NCBI RefSeq assembly: GCF_963259705.1
Contig: NC_081844.1
Coordinates: forward strand, 110,484,965-110,548,964
DNA length: 64,000 nucleotides
Direction of reading: 5' to 3'
Source: Myotis daubentonii
Lineage: Eukaryota; Chordata; Mammalia; Chiroptera; Vespertilionidae
The notes beneath the pieces are model-generated. The model was not told the DNA's origin. It saw only the letters and a list, made by a program, of their open reading frames with translations, and did not search any database. Every line of letters starts with the position of its first letter. Positions within the stretch are counted from its first letter, which is position 1. Made by a program: the position numbers and the translations under genes. Positions 1 through 9,730 of this stretch are shown here, piece after piece.

Positions 1-1894
1 GAGAAGCCACCTCTGGCCACCAGGTGGCGCCAAAGGCCCACAGTGGGATGTCCATGAGGGTCCTGGAGGCCGGGCTGGGCGCACAGGGAGCTCTGTGTGA
101 CCGCATAATCTGGGCACCCCCAGGGCCTGGTACCTCCTACCACGCACCCATGTGCTCCGGCCCCAAGGACATCCGCCAGCCTGGGGCGGGCAGACAGCCC
201 GGGCAGCAGCAGGGGGCCAGCCGGCCTGGCAGACGGAGGGCTGAGGCCGCCCTGGCCACCCACATCCCCTCTGCTCCCCAGTCCCGAGAGGGCAGGCCTG
301 GTGCAGCCCAGCAGGGTCCGGCCTCAGGTCTGCGGGAGGCCTTGCTGGCTGCTGGCTGGCGCCGTGTTGCCCATCTCCCAGCTTTGCAGGGGTGCTGAGC
401 TGAGGGGGCCCCCACTTGTGCCCGGCCGTGCTGGGGCTGGAGCCCCTCCTCAGCATTGAGGCTGGGCAGTGCCTTTCCACTCCAGCTCGGACCCCCTTGG
501 GGAAGCCGGCCCCAGGGCCTGTGGGGGGGAAGCTTCAACTGAGCAGAGGGGGCCCGCCCTGCACCCCTCGGCCTGCCCAGCCCTGGTCCTGCTGCCCAGG
601 CGACCAGCCCCAGCACAGAGGGTGCATTTTTATCCTGGAAGGCCGGGACTGGCCGGCAGCCTGGGAGAGACCAGGCCGGGCCGGGGGACACGGACCTTGG
701 GCCCAGGGTGTGTGGGTTGGGGACGATGGTGCCCCCAGAGGGTGGGGTATGCCGAGAGCCCCTCTTGTCCCCCTGGCACCTGCTGGGGAGGCCCCTCCTG
801 CGGATGGAGACGTTCCCTTCTCCCCTCAGCTCCGCACTCTGCAGGGCAGAGGGCCGGGGCTGCAGGCTGCTCCCCTGTGCGCCCCCCAGGCCCAGAGCCC
901 CACGGGGACAGCTGGGAGGGACCTCGACTCTGATGAGGACCGCATCTGCCACACCTGTGCCCAGGCCCTGCCAGCTCTGTGGCGATGGTGCCAGCTGCCA
1001 GAGGCGCCCAGGTCTGACTCACCCGGGCAGGAAGGAGGCCGCGGCCTCAGCCCGCGCTCAGCAGCTGCTGTGTCACTTCCCCTTACATCCCACGAGATGT
1101 GGCTGCTCCCCCACCGAGCGCCCACAGGGTGCCCAGCAGCCACAGGGGTCACACCGTGTGACGGCGAAGGGCACGCCTTCCCTCCCACTGGCCGTCTGGA
1201 AGCCACGCCATGCGGACTCAGGCCTGTCCATGGCAAGGTGGGGTCAGGCCCCTGCCAGGCGCCCGCAGGCCAAGGCAGCCACCAGCCAGGGCTGTGAGCC
1301 CCCCCCCCCCCCCCCAGCTCAGAGGAGCGGAGGCTGAGCCTGTGGCTGGTGGGGGCGGGGCTGGCATTCTGCCTCCAGTGGTTCCGGGAGGGGGTGGGCC
1401 CTAGTTCCTTTCTGATGTGTTTGTTGCTCAGGCTGAGCTCGGAGCAGAGTGGAGGCAGGAACCTGGAGCCCCAGGGAGGTCGGGGAGGAAGAGGAAGTGA
1501 GGGCTGCCCAGGCTGCTGGGGGGGGGGGGGGGGACGGGGACACAGGGGATGCCCCAGCCTACGCCACAGCAGCCCCTCCAGCCGGGACCGTCGGGGTGCG
1601 CTGGGATGCAGCCCGCTCAGGGACCAGCACCGGGAGGCCATGGTCTGGGGCCCTTCACCACCCAGCTGCCTGGCCCTGGGCGTCACCCGCTCCCAGCCTG
1701 TCTCCCCCTCCGCAGCATGAGGCCAGGCGGTGGCCGCTGTGGGTCTGTGATGGCTGCGAAGGCAGGTCGGGAGGTCCCGGCCAGGCCCCAGTGGGTCCCT
1801 TCTCTCCTCGCCTTCCGGCCTCCCCGCTGCCAGCGCGAAGGGCGAGTGGGGCCTGGAGCCGCCGCAGACAGGACGCAGACAGACAGGACCCCAG
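1..1894. other. Sequence downstream of LFNG, no gene recognised
   Basis: GC-rich and non-coding as far as I can see. It holds homopolymers of 17 C (1299-1315) and 16 G (1518-1533), which are likely assembly weak spots. All open frames overlap in several frames and show no known domain. Confidence 0.5.
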
Positions 1895-1911
1895 AGCGCT
1901 GCCCCAGCACC

Positions 1912-1917
1912 TTTATT
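1912..1917 (-). terminator. LFNG: LFNG poly(A) signal AATAAA
   Basis: A canonical AATAAA in the mRNA sense, about 955 nt after the stop codon. A GU-rich downstream element lies at about 1875-1889. Cleavage is expected near 1890-1900. Confidence 0.8.
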
Positions 1918-1954
1918 CACAGCAAGGACGTCACCATAGCAACCACACAGCGAT

Positions 1955-1962
1955 TCCCTGAG
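1955..1962 (-). promoter_or_regulatory. 8-mer miR-125 seed site in LFNG 3' UTR
   Basis: The mRNA strand reads CTCAGGGA, which pairs with positions 2-8 of miR-125a/b-5p and has A opposite position 1. miR-125a-5p control of Lfng in the vertebrate segmentation clock has been reported; this site is about 40 nt upstream of the poly(A) signal. Use in this species is inferred. Confidence 0.65.
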
Positions 1963-2258
1963 AACGTTCCCTTATTGTTCCCCTTCCTAGCTATGTCTTT
2001 GCAGAAAGAAAAACAGGAGACGGCGCGCACCGGCCAGGTGCGCCCTGGGGGCCGATCGGAGGTCAGGAGGCCGGACAGACAACTCAGGCTTCCAGCTTCG
2101 ACCACAGAGATGACCCCAGGCCTGGCTTCTGCTTTTTCTGATCCACAGAAACGATAAAGTAACACCCTCCCCCGCTCCCCGAGAACAAGACAAGGACACC
2201 CCACTTTTTACAGCCCACCCCCCTTCGAAACCCCAGCACAGTAAAAATACTGTCACGG

Positions 2259-2266
2259 TATGTACA
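2259..2266 (-). promoter_or_regulatory. Pumilio response element in LFNG 3' UTR
   Basis: The mRNA strand reads TGTACATA, an exact match to the Pumilio motif UGUANAUA. A CAGTATT 7-mer, matching the miR-200b/c/429 seed, lies 7 nt downstream in the mRNA at 2246-2252. Both fit an unstable transcript, but binding has not been shown here. Confidence 0.6.
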
Positions 2267-2871
2267 GACACGCCCACTGTGGGCGACTCGCTCTCTGCTT
2301 GGGAGAGGAGACACGCTCAGCTCTGCCTCCCCACCTGGGGAGACAAAGGCAAGACTCTGAGGCGCCCGGCGGCCCCGACCCCGAGGCTTGGGACGGGGGG
2401 CACTGTCCCCCCAGCCACACGGCCACGGGGCTTCACAGGGCTGCTGGCAGGGCCAGAGCTCAGTGGGAGGAGGAGGGGACCAGGCCACTGACCCCTAAAA
2501 CCCAGCTTCCTTCCAGGGCTCAGGTGTCCTGGGGGCTCCGAGACAGGTGCCCGGGCACAGGGCCAGCCGGGCGGGGCAGCCCTGACCCCCTTCTGCCCAA
2601 AGAACCCCCCCCCCCCCGGCCACACAGAACCGCCCGCACAGTGGCCGCTGCCGGACCACTCCCTCCGGCCTGGGCTCGGAGCCCCGGTGCCCGCTCCCCG
2701 GCCGAGCAGAGCAGAGCTGCCAGCAGCCTGCGACCCAGGGGGGCGCACGTACACTCACGGAGGCACAACAGCCCTGGCAGCCTCCAATGCCAAGGCCAGG
2801 GCGGCCCAACAGGGGTCCCCAGGCCCTTTGGATACCAGGGGCGCCCGGGGACGGGGTCTCAGCCGCGGCGG

Positions 2872-2938
2872 CTAGAAGACGGCGGTGTGGGGACACCAGG
2901 GAGTGTCGGGGTACAGGCGGCAGTGGATGGAGCGGAAC
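2872..2938 (-). CDS. LFNG: LFNG coding exon 8 and stop codon
   Basis: The last 67 coding nt, residues 357-378, [20 protein letters not shown] followed by F and TAG at 2874-2872. The acceptor CCGCAG lies just above 2938. The cysteine-containing C-terminus is typical of LFNG. Confidence 0.96.
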
Positions 2939-5900
2939 CTGCGGGGACAGAGTGGGGGGCTGGTCCGCGTGGGGTGGGGGCCCCCTCTGCCCTAGTGGGG
3001 GGCTGGGGGCACCTGGCGGTCCAGCCCACCTCCTCCAGGTCGGCCTCGCCCACCCGGCCTCCGTCTCCCCACCCGGCCTCCGTCCCCTCACCGGGAAGGG
3101 TCGGCCTCCACGGAGAAGGGCCCCTTGACGTGGACCGAGTTCCGCTTGTTCTCGAAGGTGCCGTAGCTCAGGGTCACCTGGTGGGGAGAGGGCGGAGTCG
3201 GGCGGGTGGGGACGGACACCCCGCCCTGGCCCCAGGCTGGCCACGTGGCTCCAACGAGCAGACAGCCTGCCTGCCGCTAGCCGAGAAGGAAGGCGATACC
3301 CCCCACTGCGCACCCAGGAACGAGGGCCAAGGTGCTGTGAGTGAGAGGAGACCCCGCGTGCAGGACAAGGCCCGAAGGGCACGGAGCCGGGTGTTGGGCT
3401 GAAGACAAACCTCGGGGAGAGTGGACAGGGGCTGGGGGACCTGGGGCCTGGGGGGCGGCCAGCAGGGGCCCTTCCTGGCCCCCCACCCCGGGACGCGGCC
3501 CCTCCTCTGCGGACAGCGCACCTGCTCGTGCAGCTCCGCGGCGGGCACCTGCTGCAGGTTCTCCAGGTGCGAGTGGAAGAGGCCGCTGCGGATGAGCCGC
3601 ACGCCCAGCAGCGCCTCCACGATGTAGCCCACCGTGCAGTCGTCCGGCAGCCGGATGCGCTCGGCCGTGCTCACGAAGTGGCCCCCGCTGTGGGAGGAAG
3701 GCTGCCACGTGAGCTGGGGGGGCTGCTGCCCAGGGGAGGGAGGACCCCCAGGCAGAGGCTGCAGGGAGCGGAGCGAAGAGGCGGGGCTCGGGGAGGAGGT
3801 GGACAAGTCCCGGGGCTGCCTGCCAGCCTCTCTCCCTCCCCGAGCCCCACCCCCACCTGCTCGGGCCGGAGCTGCTGCTGCCACAAGGGGTCTTGCCCAC
3901 GGCCCCTGCCCTGGGTGCTAGCACCCTGGTGTCTGCTGGCAGGAGGTGGGAAGGCGGGGAACCTCCATTCAACCTGCCTGTGCACGTGGGGTTGGGGACA
4001 CCTGCTGCTGGGACGATGACCCAAACCAGGCCCGCATGGGGGGCGGTCAGGACCTGGGCAGCCTGGCCTGTGCCCCAGGCACTCACCTGGCCCACGGGCT
4101 CATCTTCAGGGCCAGCCCTCGGCTGATGCAGAAGCCAGCGCCGCCCGTGGCAAACCAGAAGTGGACAGGGCGCTGCAGGGTGTGGGGAGGGGGGTGGTGA
4201 GACCCTACCCGGACTGCAGGGACCCACAGCCTCCCGCCTCCCCATCTCCAGCCCAGGCGAGTCCGGACTGGCCGCTCACCATCTTGTTCTCGCTGACCCT
4301 CTCGGTGGCCTGGATGGGCCGGTCCAGGCTGGGCTTGCCGATGTACACGTCCTGGGTGTGCGGGTAGCTGGCCAGCAGGCGCAGCAGGGCCCACACGTTC
4401 ACGTAGTTGTCGTCGTCCACGTGGCAGAACCACCTGCGGGCGGGCGAGGCAGGCCCTCAGGGAGCTGAGGGGTCCGGGCTGTGCAGGGGTGGGAGCTGCC
4501 AGGGGTGAGGCCTGGGGGGGGGGGATGCCCGGGGCCCCGCAGGAGGCCCACACTCACTTCCTCCCGGAGGCGATGAAGTGGTCATACTCCACTGCCATCT
4601 TGCAGGACAGGGCCTGGCGGCTGTGGGCGGCCGAGCAGTTGGTATTGATCACGTTGCCTGTGGACAAGGGGAGGGCTGCAGTGCAGGGCGAACAGGCTCC
4701 CCGGACAGCCCAGCCCGCAGTCGCACCACCCGGGAGCAGAGCAGGGTGGGCGGGCGGCTGGCTGTCCCGGGGTGCCTCGGGCTCCTACAAGCTGCGCCCG
4801 GCGTGGGTTCCCCGCTCAGCCCCTCCCTGTGCGGGACCCAGGTCCGGCGACCGCCCTCCCCCTCCCCCAGCCCTGCCCTGTCCCCGGCAGCCCCGCCCCT
4901 GCCCATTCAGGCGGCTTTTTCCCAGCACCGGCCACCTGTTGCTCAAAGGGGCCGGGGAGCTGAAAGGACCTCATTTGCATGAGAATTGGGGGGGCGAGTG
5001 GAGGGGCGGGGCACTGAGCAAACCAGTTGAGTAAACTGCTCCGGGCCTCCGCGACCTCTCGGAGGGGAGAAGGATGGGGGACAATTCCCTCTGGGAGTGG
5101 CACCCCCTCGCCCCCAGGTTCAGGCTCACCCGCTCGCTGGGCCAGGGCCTCGTCCTCCCCGTCGGTGAAAATGAACGTCTGGAAGGAGAAGCGGGCCTTG
5201 AACAGGCGCCCTGTGCCCCCGACCCGGCAGGGGCAGGGCTGGGCACGCGGGGTCTCCGTGACCACGGCCGCCACGCCCACTCCCCGCCCTGTGCCCCCGA
5301 CCCGGCAGGGGCAGGGCTGGGCACGCGGGGTCTCCGTGACCACGGCCGCCACGCCCACTCCCCGCCCTTCTCCAGGCCTCGGTTTCCCCACGTGCACTGC
5401 CTGCCTGGAAGGGGGGCTGGGGTTTATGCAGACCCCACCCCCACCCCCAAGTCGACAGCTGGGCCCAAGGTCACCCGGCAGCTGTGCAGGCACGAGCCGG
5501 GTGGGGCGCCCCGCCCAGCCGCCAGGTAACCGGCTCCGGCGCACCTGGCGGGCACACACCCTTATTGACACAGCGCCCGGCCTGGGGGAGGGTGGGGGGG
5601 GCTGGGGGGAGGGACCACGGAGGAGCTGGGCTTTGGGAAGCCAAGTCTCCATCAGTCGAGGACAAAGGCCTCCGCCAGGCAGCTGCCAAGTCCTACGGAC
5701 AAAGGGTCCGGCGGGAGGATGAGTCACCCGCATTGTCCGCCAGCTCTGTCCCAGCCGCGGGCGCGGGCGGCCTTAACTCAGCCGCGTTAAGCGAGAGTGG
5801 CCGCACTGCCCATTACCATACAGCTGGCCTGGTTAACCGGCCGGGCTGGGCGCGAGGTCCGGCGGGCAGGGGTGCAGTCCTCAGGCTGGGCCTTCAAGCC

Positions 5901-8900
5901 CGGGGGAGGGGCGGGCACACATCCCTGGCCGTGTGACTCGCGGGCAGGTCACCTCTGGAGACACAGACGGTTACCAGGGAGGAGGTGGCAAGCCACACGC
6001 GCCCCAGCCTGCGGGTCTGCGCCCCCACCACCCCTCACCCGCTCCTGCTGCAGGGGCAGGAATCCAGGCTGGAGACAGGCCTGGCCCGAGCCACATCAAG
6101 GGCTCACCTGCCAGCAGGGCCGCCCCTGCCAGGATGGAGCCTCAGAGGGGGTGGGGGCGACGGGGCGGGGCCAGGAGCTGCCGGCGCCCGCCTGGGCTGG
6201 TCGGCACACGGAGGAATGTTCCCTCCCTGCCCGCCCGCCCAGCGCGTGCCGCCGGTGCACCCAGCCTGGCTGAGTGCTCAGCCTGGGGCCCGGGGGCGCT
6301 GCTCGGAGCACAGGCAGCAGGGGACCCCCCACCTCCATGCCCGCCAGGCCCCGGCTGCCTTCTGTGTGCCAAGGGGTCCTGGGGAGGATGGAGCATGTGC
6401 AGGCTTGGCCCACAGCGCACACCCAGGGACCGGAGCCCACCTGCACCTGGGCGGCCCGGCTCCTCCCCCCCAACCCGACCCCCGTGGTCACCAGCTTGGG
6501 ACACAGGCTCAGCGCCAAGGGGTTTGCTGGCTGGCTCCATCCACAGCCTCTCCACACACACACAGCCCTCCCAGAGCCCGGCAGACACCCCGGGGCGGCC
6601 CGCACGCACAGACACGCACCAGCCCCCCGCCCGCTCCCCGGCACCTCGTCCCAGGAATGCCGTGGGAGGCTGGGGCCGGCCCGTGCAGACGCCCCTGCCG
6701 CTGGATGAAAAGGAAAATGCTTTCTTAATGAGATCAAGCGAGGCCTGTTCTCCCGCGCTCGCTGGTGCCCTAAAAACCCAGCCCAAGGCTACGGAGATTA
6801 AAGTCACCTTTGTGGGGAGAGCCAGCCCGCCGCTCGGAGAGCACTTGGAGGGTGGGGCTGGGGGGGTATGGGCCTCCCGTCTCCCCACATCAGAGCAGCC
6901 GGCAGAGGGACGGGCACGGGCCTCCCCCACTGCTCAGAGGCAGTTTCCCGCTCAACACAACGGGCAGAGCCAGAGCTCATGTGCCCGGAGCAAGGCGCCC
7001 TCGGAAGTGGGCACCATTTCTCCCCGCGGTGCAGGCGGGAAATGGAGGCCAGAGAGGGGGGCCCCGGCCTGCGGCACACCCTGGGGCAGAGGAGGTGCCA
7101 GTCCAGCCGGCCTTGCTTTCCAGGGACCTGGCGAGACACCCTGGGCCCCCTCCCCACTTCCCCGCCGCCGACGGGCAGGCGGAGGAAGAGCAGGCGGCAG
7201 GGCTGGCGAGGGGGGGCCCACAGGAAGCGGCATTGTTCCTGGAGCTGCGATTCAAAGAAACACAGGATGCCAGGCTCTCCCCCACCATTGTGGCCGCTGC
7301 CACCGCCGCCGGCCCACTCCCGGGAGGAGTGAGCGAGGACCGTGTGGGCCAAAGGCCCAGCCCCTCACCCTGGACATCAAGGCCCAGCACAGCGTGGCCC
7401 CTGCTGCCTGGACCCCGGTCACTGCCATAGCTAGGCGTTTCTCAAACACGCCCGCCCTTGCTTGTGCTTGTGGTGCCTGGACGGCTCTTTCTGGGCATTT
7501 CCGCTCCATCTAGCTCAAAGGGCACCTCCTCCAGGAAGTCCCCCTGCCCGTCACGTGGGTCAGCTGCCCACTCTCAGACTCATACAGCCTCTCTGGGTTT
7601 CCCCCACGCAGCCCTGACTTCTCCCCCTCAGCCAGGGTCTGAATCACCCAGCCGGGGCGGGAGAGGCGGACCCTCTGCTCACAGGAACTGATGCCAGGGG
7701 GCAGGTCGGGCCCTTCCTGGGTGGGGTCAGCTGCAGGATGGAAGAGCAGCCCCACATCTGGGTGGGAGTGCGCCCCCCCTACTCCCCGCCTCTGAGTGCC
7801 TCTCTAACAAAGCCCTGGAAGGAAGGCTTCCCATTTCAGAGAGGCTCTGGCCCCAGATCCCTCGGCTCTGCTGGGACTGGCACCTGAGACCCTCCGGGTG
7901 CAGAGCCCCCAAGGTCCACGCCGGAGGCGCGAGGGCTGGTGGCAGCCCAGAGAGGCTGAGCGGGGCCAGAGGTCACACAGCAGGAGGCGGCGCGGGGAGG
8001 GGCGGCGCGGGACGCAGCGGGCCAGGACTGTCAGTCAGAGCCATGGGGGGGCCGGGACCCTCATCGCCAGGCAACCTGAGTGGCCAGCGCCGGCGGTTCC
8101 CATGGAGGCAGAGCCGCACACAAGAGGCCGAGGCCTTTCTCGCTGAGAAAGGGGCTTTGTTACCTTGCCCAAGCGGCCGGCGTGAGAGCCGCCCGCGCTG
8201 GGAATCCTAACGGCCCAGCCGCCAAACAAAACCGCGCCGCGCGGCCCCCTCCCGCCGGCCGGAGCCTCTGGGAAGACACGCTGTTCCCAGGAGCTGGCCA
8301 GGGGCTTCCCGGCCCCCCCACCCCAAGGCCGGGACCAGACAAGACCCTGGCCCCTTGCCCTTGTCATGACCTCAGCAGAGCCCTGACCCAAAGCTGGGCT
8401 CCAGGGTCAGAGAGCTTTGGGCCTGGAGGGCCGAAGCGGGGACGAAGATGAGGGGTCTTCTCTGAGCCCCACCCCAGCCAGGGACCCCTCACCCTCACCC
8501 TCACCCCAAATGCCCAGTCAGTCCTGGCCCTCCCAGCCGCCAGTCCCCTGCCCGCTGCCCCCACCCAACCGCCTTCTGCCGCCCGGAGGGAGGTTTCCAC
8601 AGTGGGGTTGCCCCCGCCTATGCAGGCAGCTGAGCGAGGGTGGAGCATTCAACCCTGGCCCAGCCGAGGGGGTCTCAGCACCCCCAACCCAGGGCTCTTT
8701 CTTCAGGGAGGTGCTGGCCAGGGCCCCACGCCACCCAGTCCGGTCACCCTCGGGAATGACTTGTCTCCACCCCCTAGCACCGCCCGTTGGGGGAGACCTG
8801 CCCTGTGCCCAGGAGGTCCCCCGCGCCCCCCCCCCCGTTCCACCTCTAAGGAAAGTCCTTCTCCCAGGGAAGTGGGGCCCACGGTGGATGCCCCCGGCAG

Positions 8901-9626
8901 AAGCTGGGGGCAGTCACGCCCTAGGAATGCACCCCAATGTTTGGGGGCCAGCAGCATCCCAGGGAACCAGCCCGAGCACTAGCGGTTGGGGTAGGTCAGT
9001 GCGTGGCGTCCTGAGCCCTGGAGCCTGGCCGCGGGCGGAACCCCCCCCCCGCCGCCCACCTCGGTCCGGGGAGAGCGGTCCCACCAGGCGGACGGCGGGA
9101 AGGGGCTGGACAGAGACGGAGCCTGCGCCCATCGGACCCTGCCACCCGCTGGACAAGGCTGCCCCCCCCCCGTCCGCCGCCCAGGCGCGGGGCTCACCAT
9201 CTCCTTGTGGCGCGAGATCCAGGTCTCCAGCAGCAGGTCGAGGCGCGCGCGGTGGAACTTCTTGGTGGTCTTCACGGCGATGAAGACGTCGTGGGGCGCG
9301 AGCGGCTCCGCCTGCGGCCGCGGGTGGGCGTCGGCGGGCCGGGCGGCGCCCCCGGGCGGGGAGCCCGCGTCCCTGCGCGCGCGGGTCAGCCGGCTGAAGT
9401 ACTCGGACAGGCTGCGCACCTCGCGGGTCAGCGCCCCGGGCGCCGCCGCCGCCTCCAGCCCCGGCGCCGGGGCCACCCCCGCGGGGCCCGCCAAGCTGCG
9501 CAGCGCGCGCCGGCCGCGCTCAGCGGGCGGCGGGGGCGGCGGGGGGTCGGCCGTGAGCACCAGCAGGCAGGCGAGCAGCGCCCCCGCCAGCGCCAGCAGC
9601 AGGCGGCGGCCGCAGCGCTTGAGCAT
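2872..9626 (-). CDS. LFNG: Lunatic fringe, O-fucosylpeptide 3-beta-N-acetylglucosaminyltransferase (8 coding exons)
   Basis: Fringe glycosyltransferase (family GT31). It adds beta-1,3-GlcNAc to O-fucose on Notch EGF repeats in the Golgi and so changes which ligands activate Notch. The CDS joins 9626-9198, 5178-5130, 4657-4558, 4433-4280, 4172-4087, 3687-3522, 3177-3092 and 2938-2872 on the minus strand. All phases agree and the total is 1137 nt (378 aa plus TAG), about the usual mammalian length of 379. Visible parts are a signal anchor at about residues 9-26, a proline run at 28-34, a basic RGRR processing-type site at 37-40, the metal-binding DDD at 199-201 (HVDDDNYVN), an NCS glycosylation sequon at 166, and LPDDC at 286-290. 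All introns have GT-AG ends. The start MLKRCGRR matches known LFNG. It looks intact. LFNG is preferred over MFNG or RFNG because of the N-terminal sequence and the GRIFIN/CHST12 neighbourhood. Confidence 0.97.
3092..3177 (-). CDS. LFNG: LFNG coding exon 7
   Basis: An 86-nt exon covering residues 329-357, [19 protein letters not shown], then [10 protein letters not shown]. The acceptor is CACCAG and the donor GTGAGG. Confidence 0.96.
3522..3687 (-). CDS. LFNG: LFNG coding exon 6
   Basis: A 166-nt exon covering residues 273-328. It contains [20 protein letters not shown], with the conserved Asp pair at 288-289, and the [10 protein letters not shown] segment. The donor is GTGCGC, a permitted but less common form. 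Confidence 0.96.
4087..4172 (-). CDS. LFNG: LFNG coding exon 5
   Basis: An 86-nt exon covering residues 245-273, with [19 protein letters not shown], then LALKMSPWA. This is the conserved fringe core. The acceptor is CTGCAG and the donor GTGAGT. Confidence 0.96.
4280..4433 (-). CDS. LFNG: LFNG coding exon 4
   Basis: A 154-nt exon covering residues 193-244. It holds the DxD-type metal site ([12 protein letters not shown]) and the KPSLDRPIQ segment. It ends SENKM at donor GTGAGC. As I recall, other mammals have valine where Met244 stands. Confidence 0.96.
4558..4657 (-). CDS. LFNG: LFNG coding exon 3
   Basis: A 100-nt exon covering residues 160-193, with [17 protein letters not shown], then [16 protein letters not shown]. 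It contains the NCS sequon at Asn166. It ends after two bases of Lys193, with donor GTGAGTG. Confidence 0.96.
5130..5178 (-). CDS. LFNG: LFNG coding exon 2
   Basis: A 49-nt exon encoding [16 protein letters not shown] plus the first base of Gly160. The acceptor is TTCCAG and the donor GTGAGC. The intron just upstream carries an exact 78-bp tandem duplication. Confidence 0.96.
5208..5363. repeat. Exact 78-bp tandem duplication in LFNG intron 1
   Basis: Two copies, 5208-5285 and 5286-5363, read identical throughout. They begin 30 bp from the exon 2 acceptor, in the region where the branch point would lie, so the branch-site region may be doubled. The identity suggests a recent duplication or a local assembly artefact. 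Confidence 0.9.
5364..9197 (-). other. Rest of LFNG intron 1 (about 3.8 kb), non-coding
   Basis: No exon of a known alternative transcript was recognised. Two less GC-rich blocks that look non-repetitive stand out, about 5690-5850 (AP-1 TGAGTCA at 5720-5726, CAGCTG E-box, GGTTAACC) and about 6690-6830 (TTAATGA, AGATTAAAG). MIR-like traces occur near 7010-7060 and 7945-7985. Confidence 0.5.
9198..9626 (-). CDS. LFNG: LFNG coding exon 1
   Basis: Residues 1-143: cytoplasmic tail, transmembrane anchor, proline-rich and basic stem, and the start of the catalytic domain ([13 protein letters not shown], ending SRHKEM). The donor GTGAG begins at 9197, directly after a complete codon. The exon lies inside a CpG island. 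Confidence 0.97.
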
Positions 9627-9722
9627 CGTGGGGTGCACGCCGCCCGGTGCGCGCCGCCCGCTCTCCGCGCCGAGCGCCGGGTCCCGCAGCGCGTCCTGCG
9701 GCGCCCCGCCCGCGCCCCGCGC

Positions 9723-9730
9723 ACTTAAAG
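9723..9730 (-). promoter_or_regulatory. LFNG: LFNG core promoter, TATA-like box
   Basis: The minus strand reads CTTTAAGT about 100 nt upstream of the ATG, with GC boxes (GGGGCGGGGC type) immediately upstream at about 9741-9760. A start site near 9690-9700 would give a 5' UTR of about 70 nt. This is inferred from motif spacing only. Confidence 0.45.

Larger units (their letters stand above)
1895..2871 (-). other. LFNG: LFNG 3' UTR
   Basis: About 975 nt from the stop codon to the predicted cleavage site. The AATAAA at 1917-1912 is followed downstream by a TGTCTGTCTG GU-rich stretch, as expected for 3'-end formation. The segment holds a Pumilio element, an 8-mer miR-125 site and a 7-mer miR-200-type site (listed separately). 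The exact end is inferred. Confidence 0.8.
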
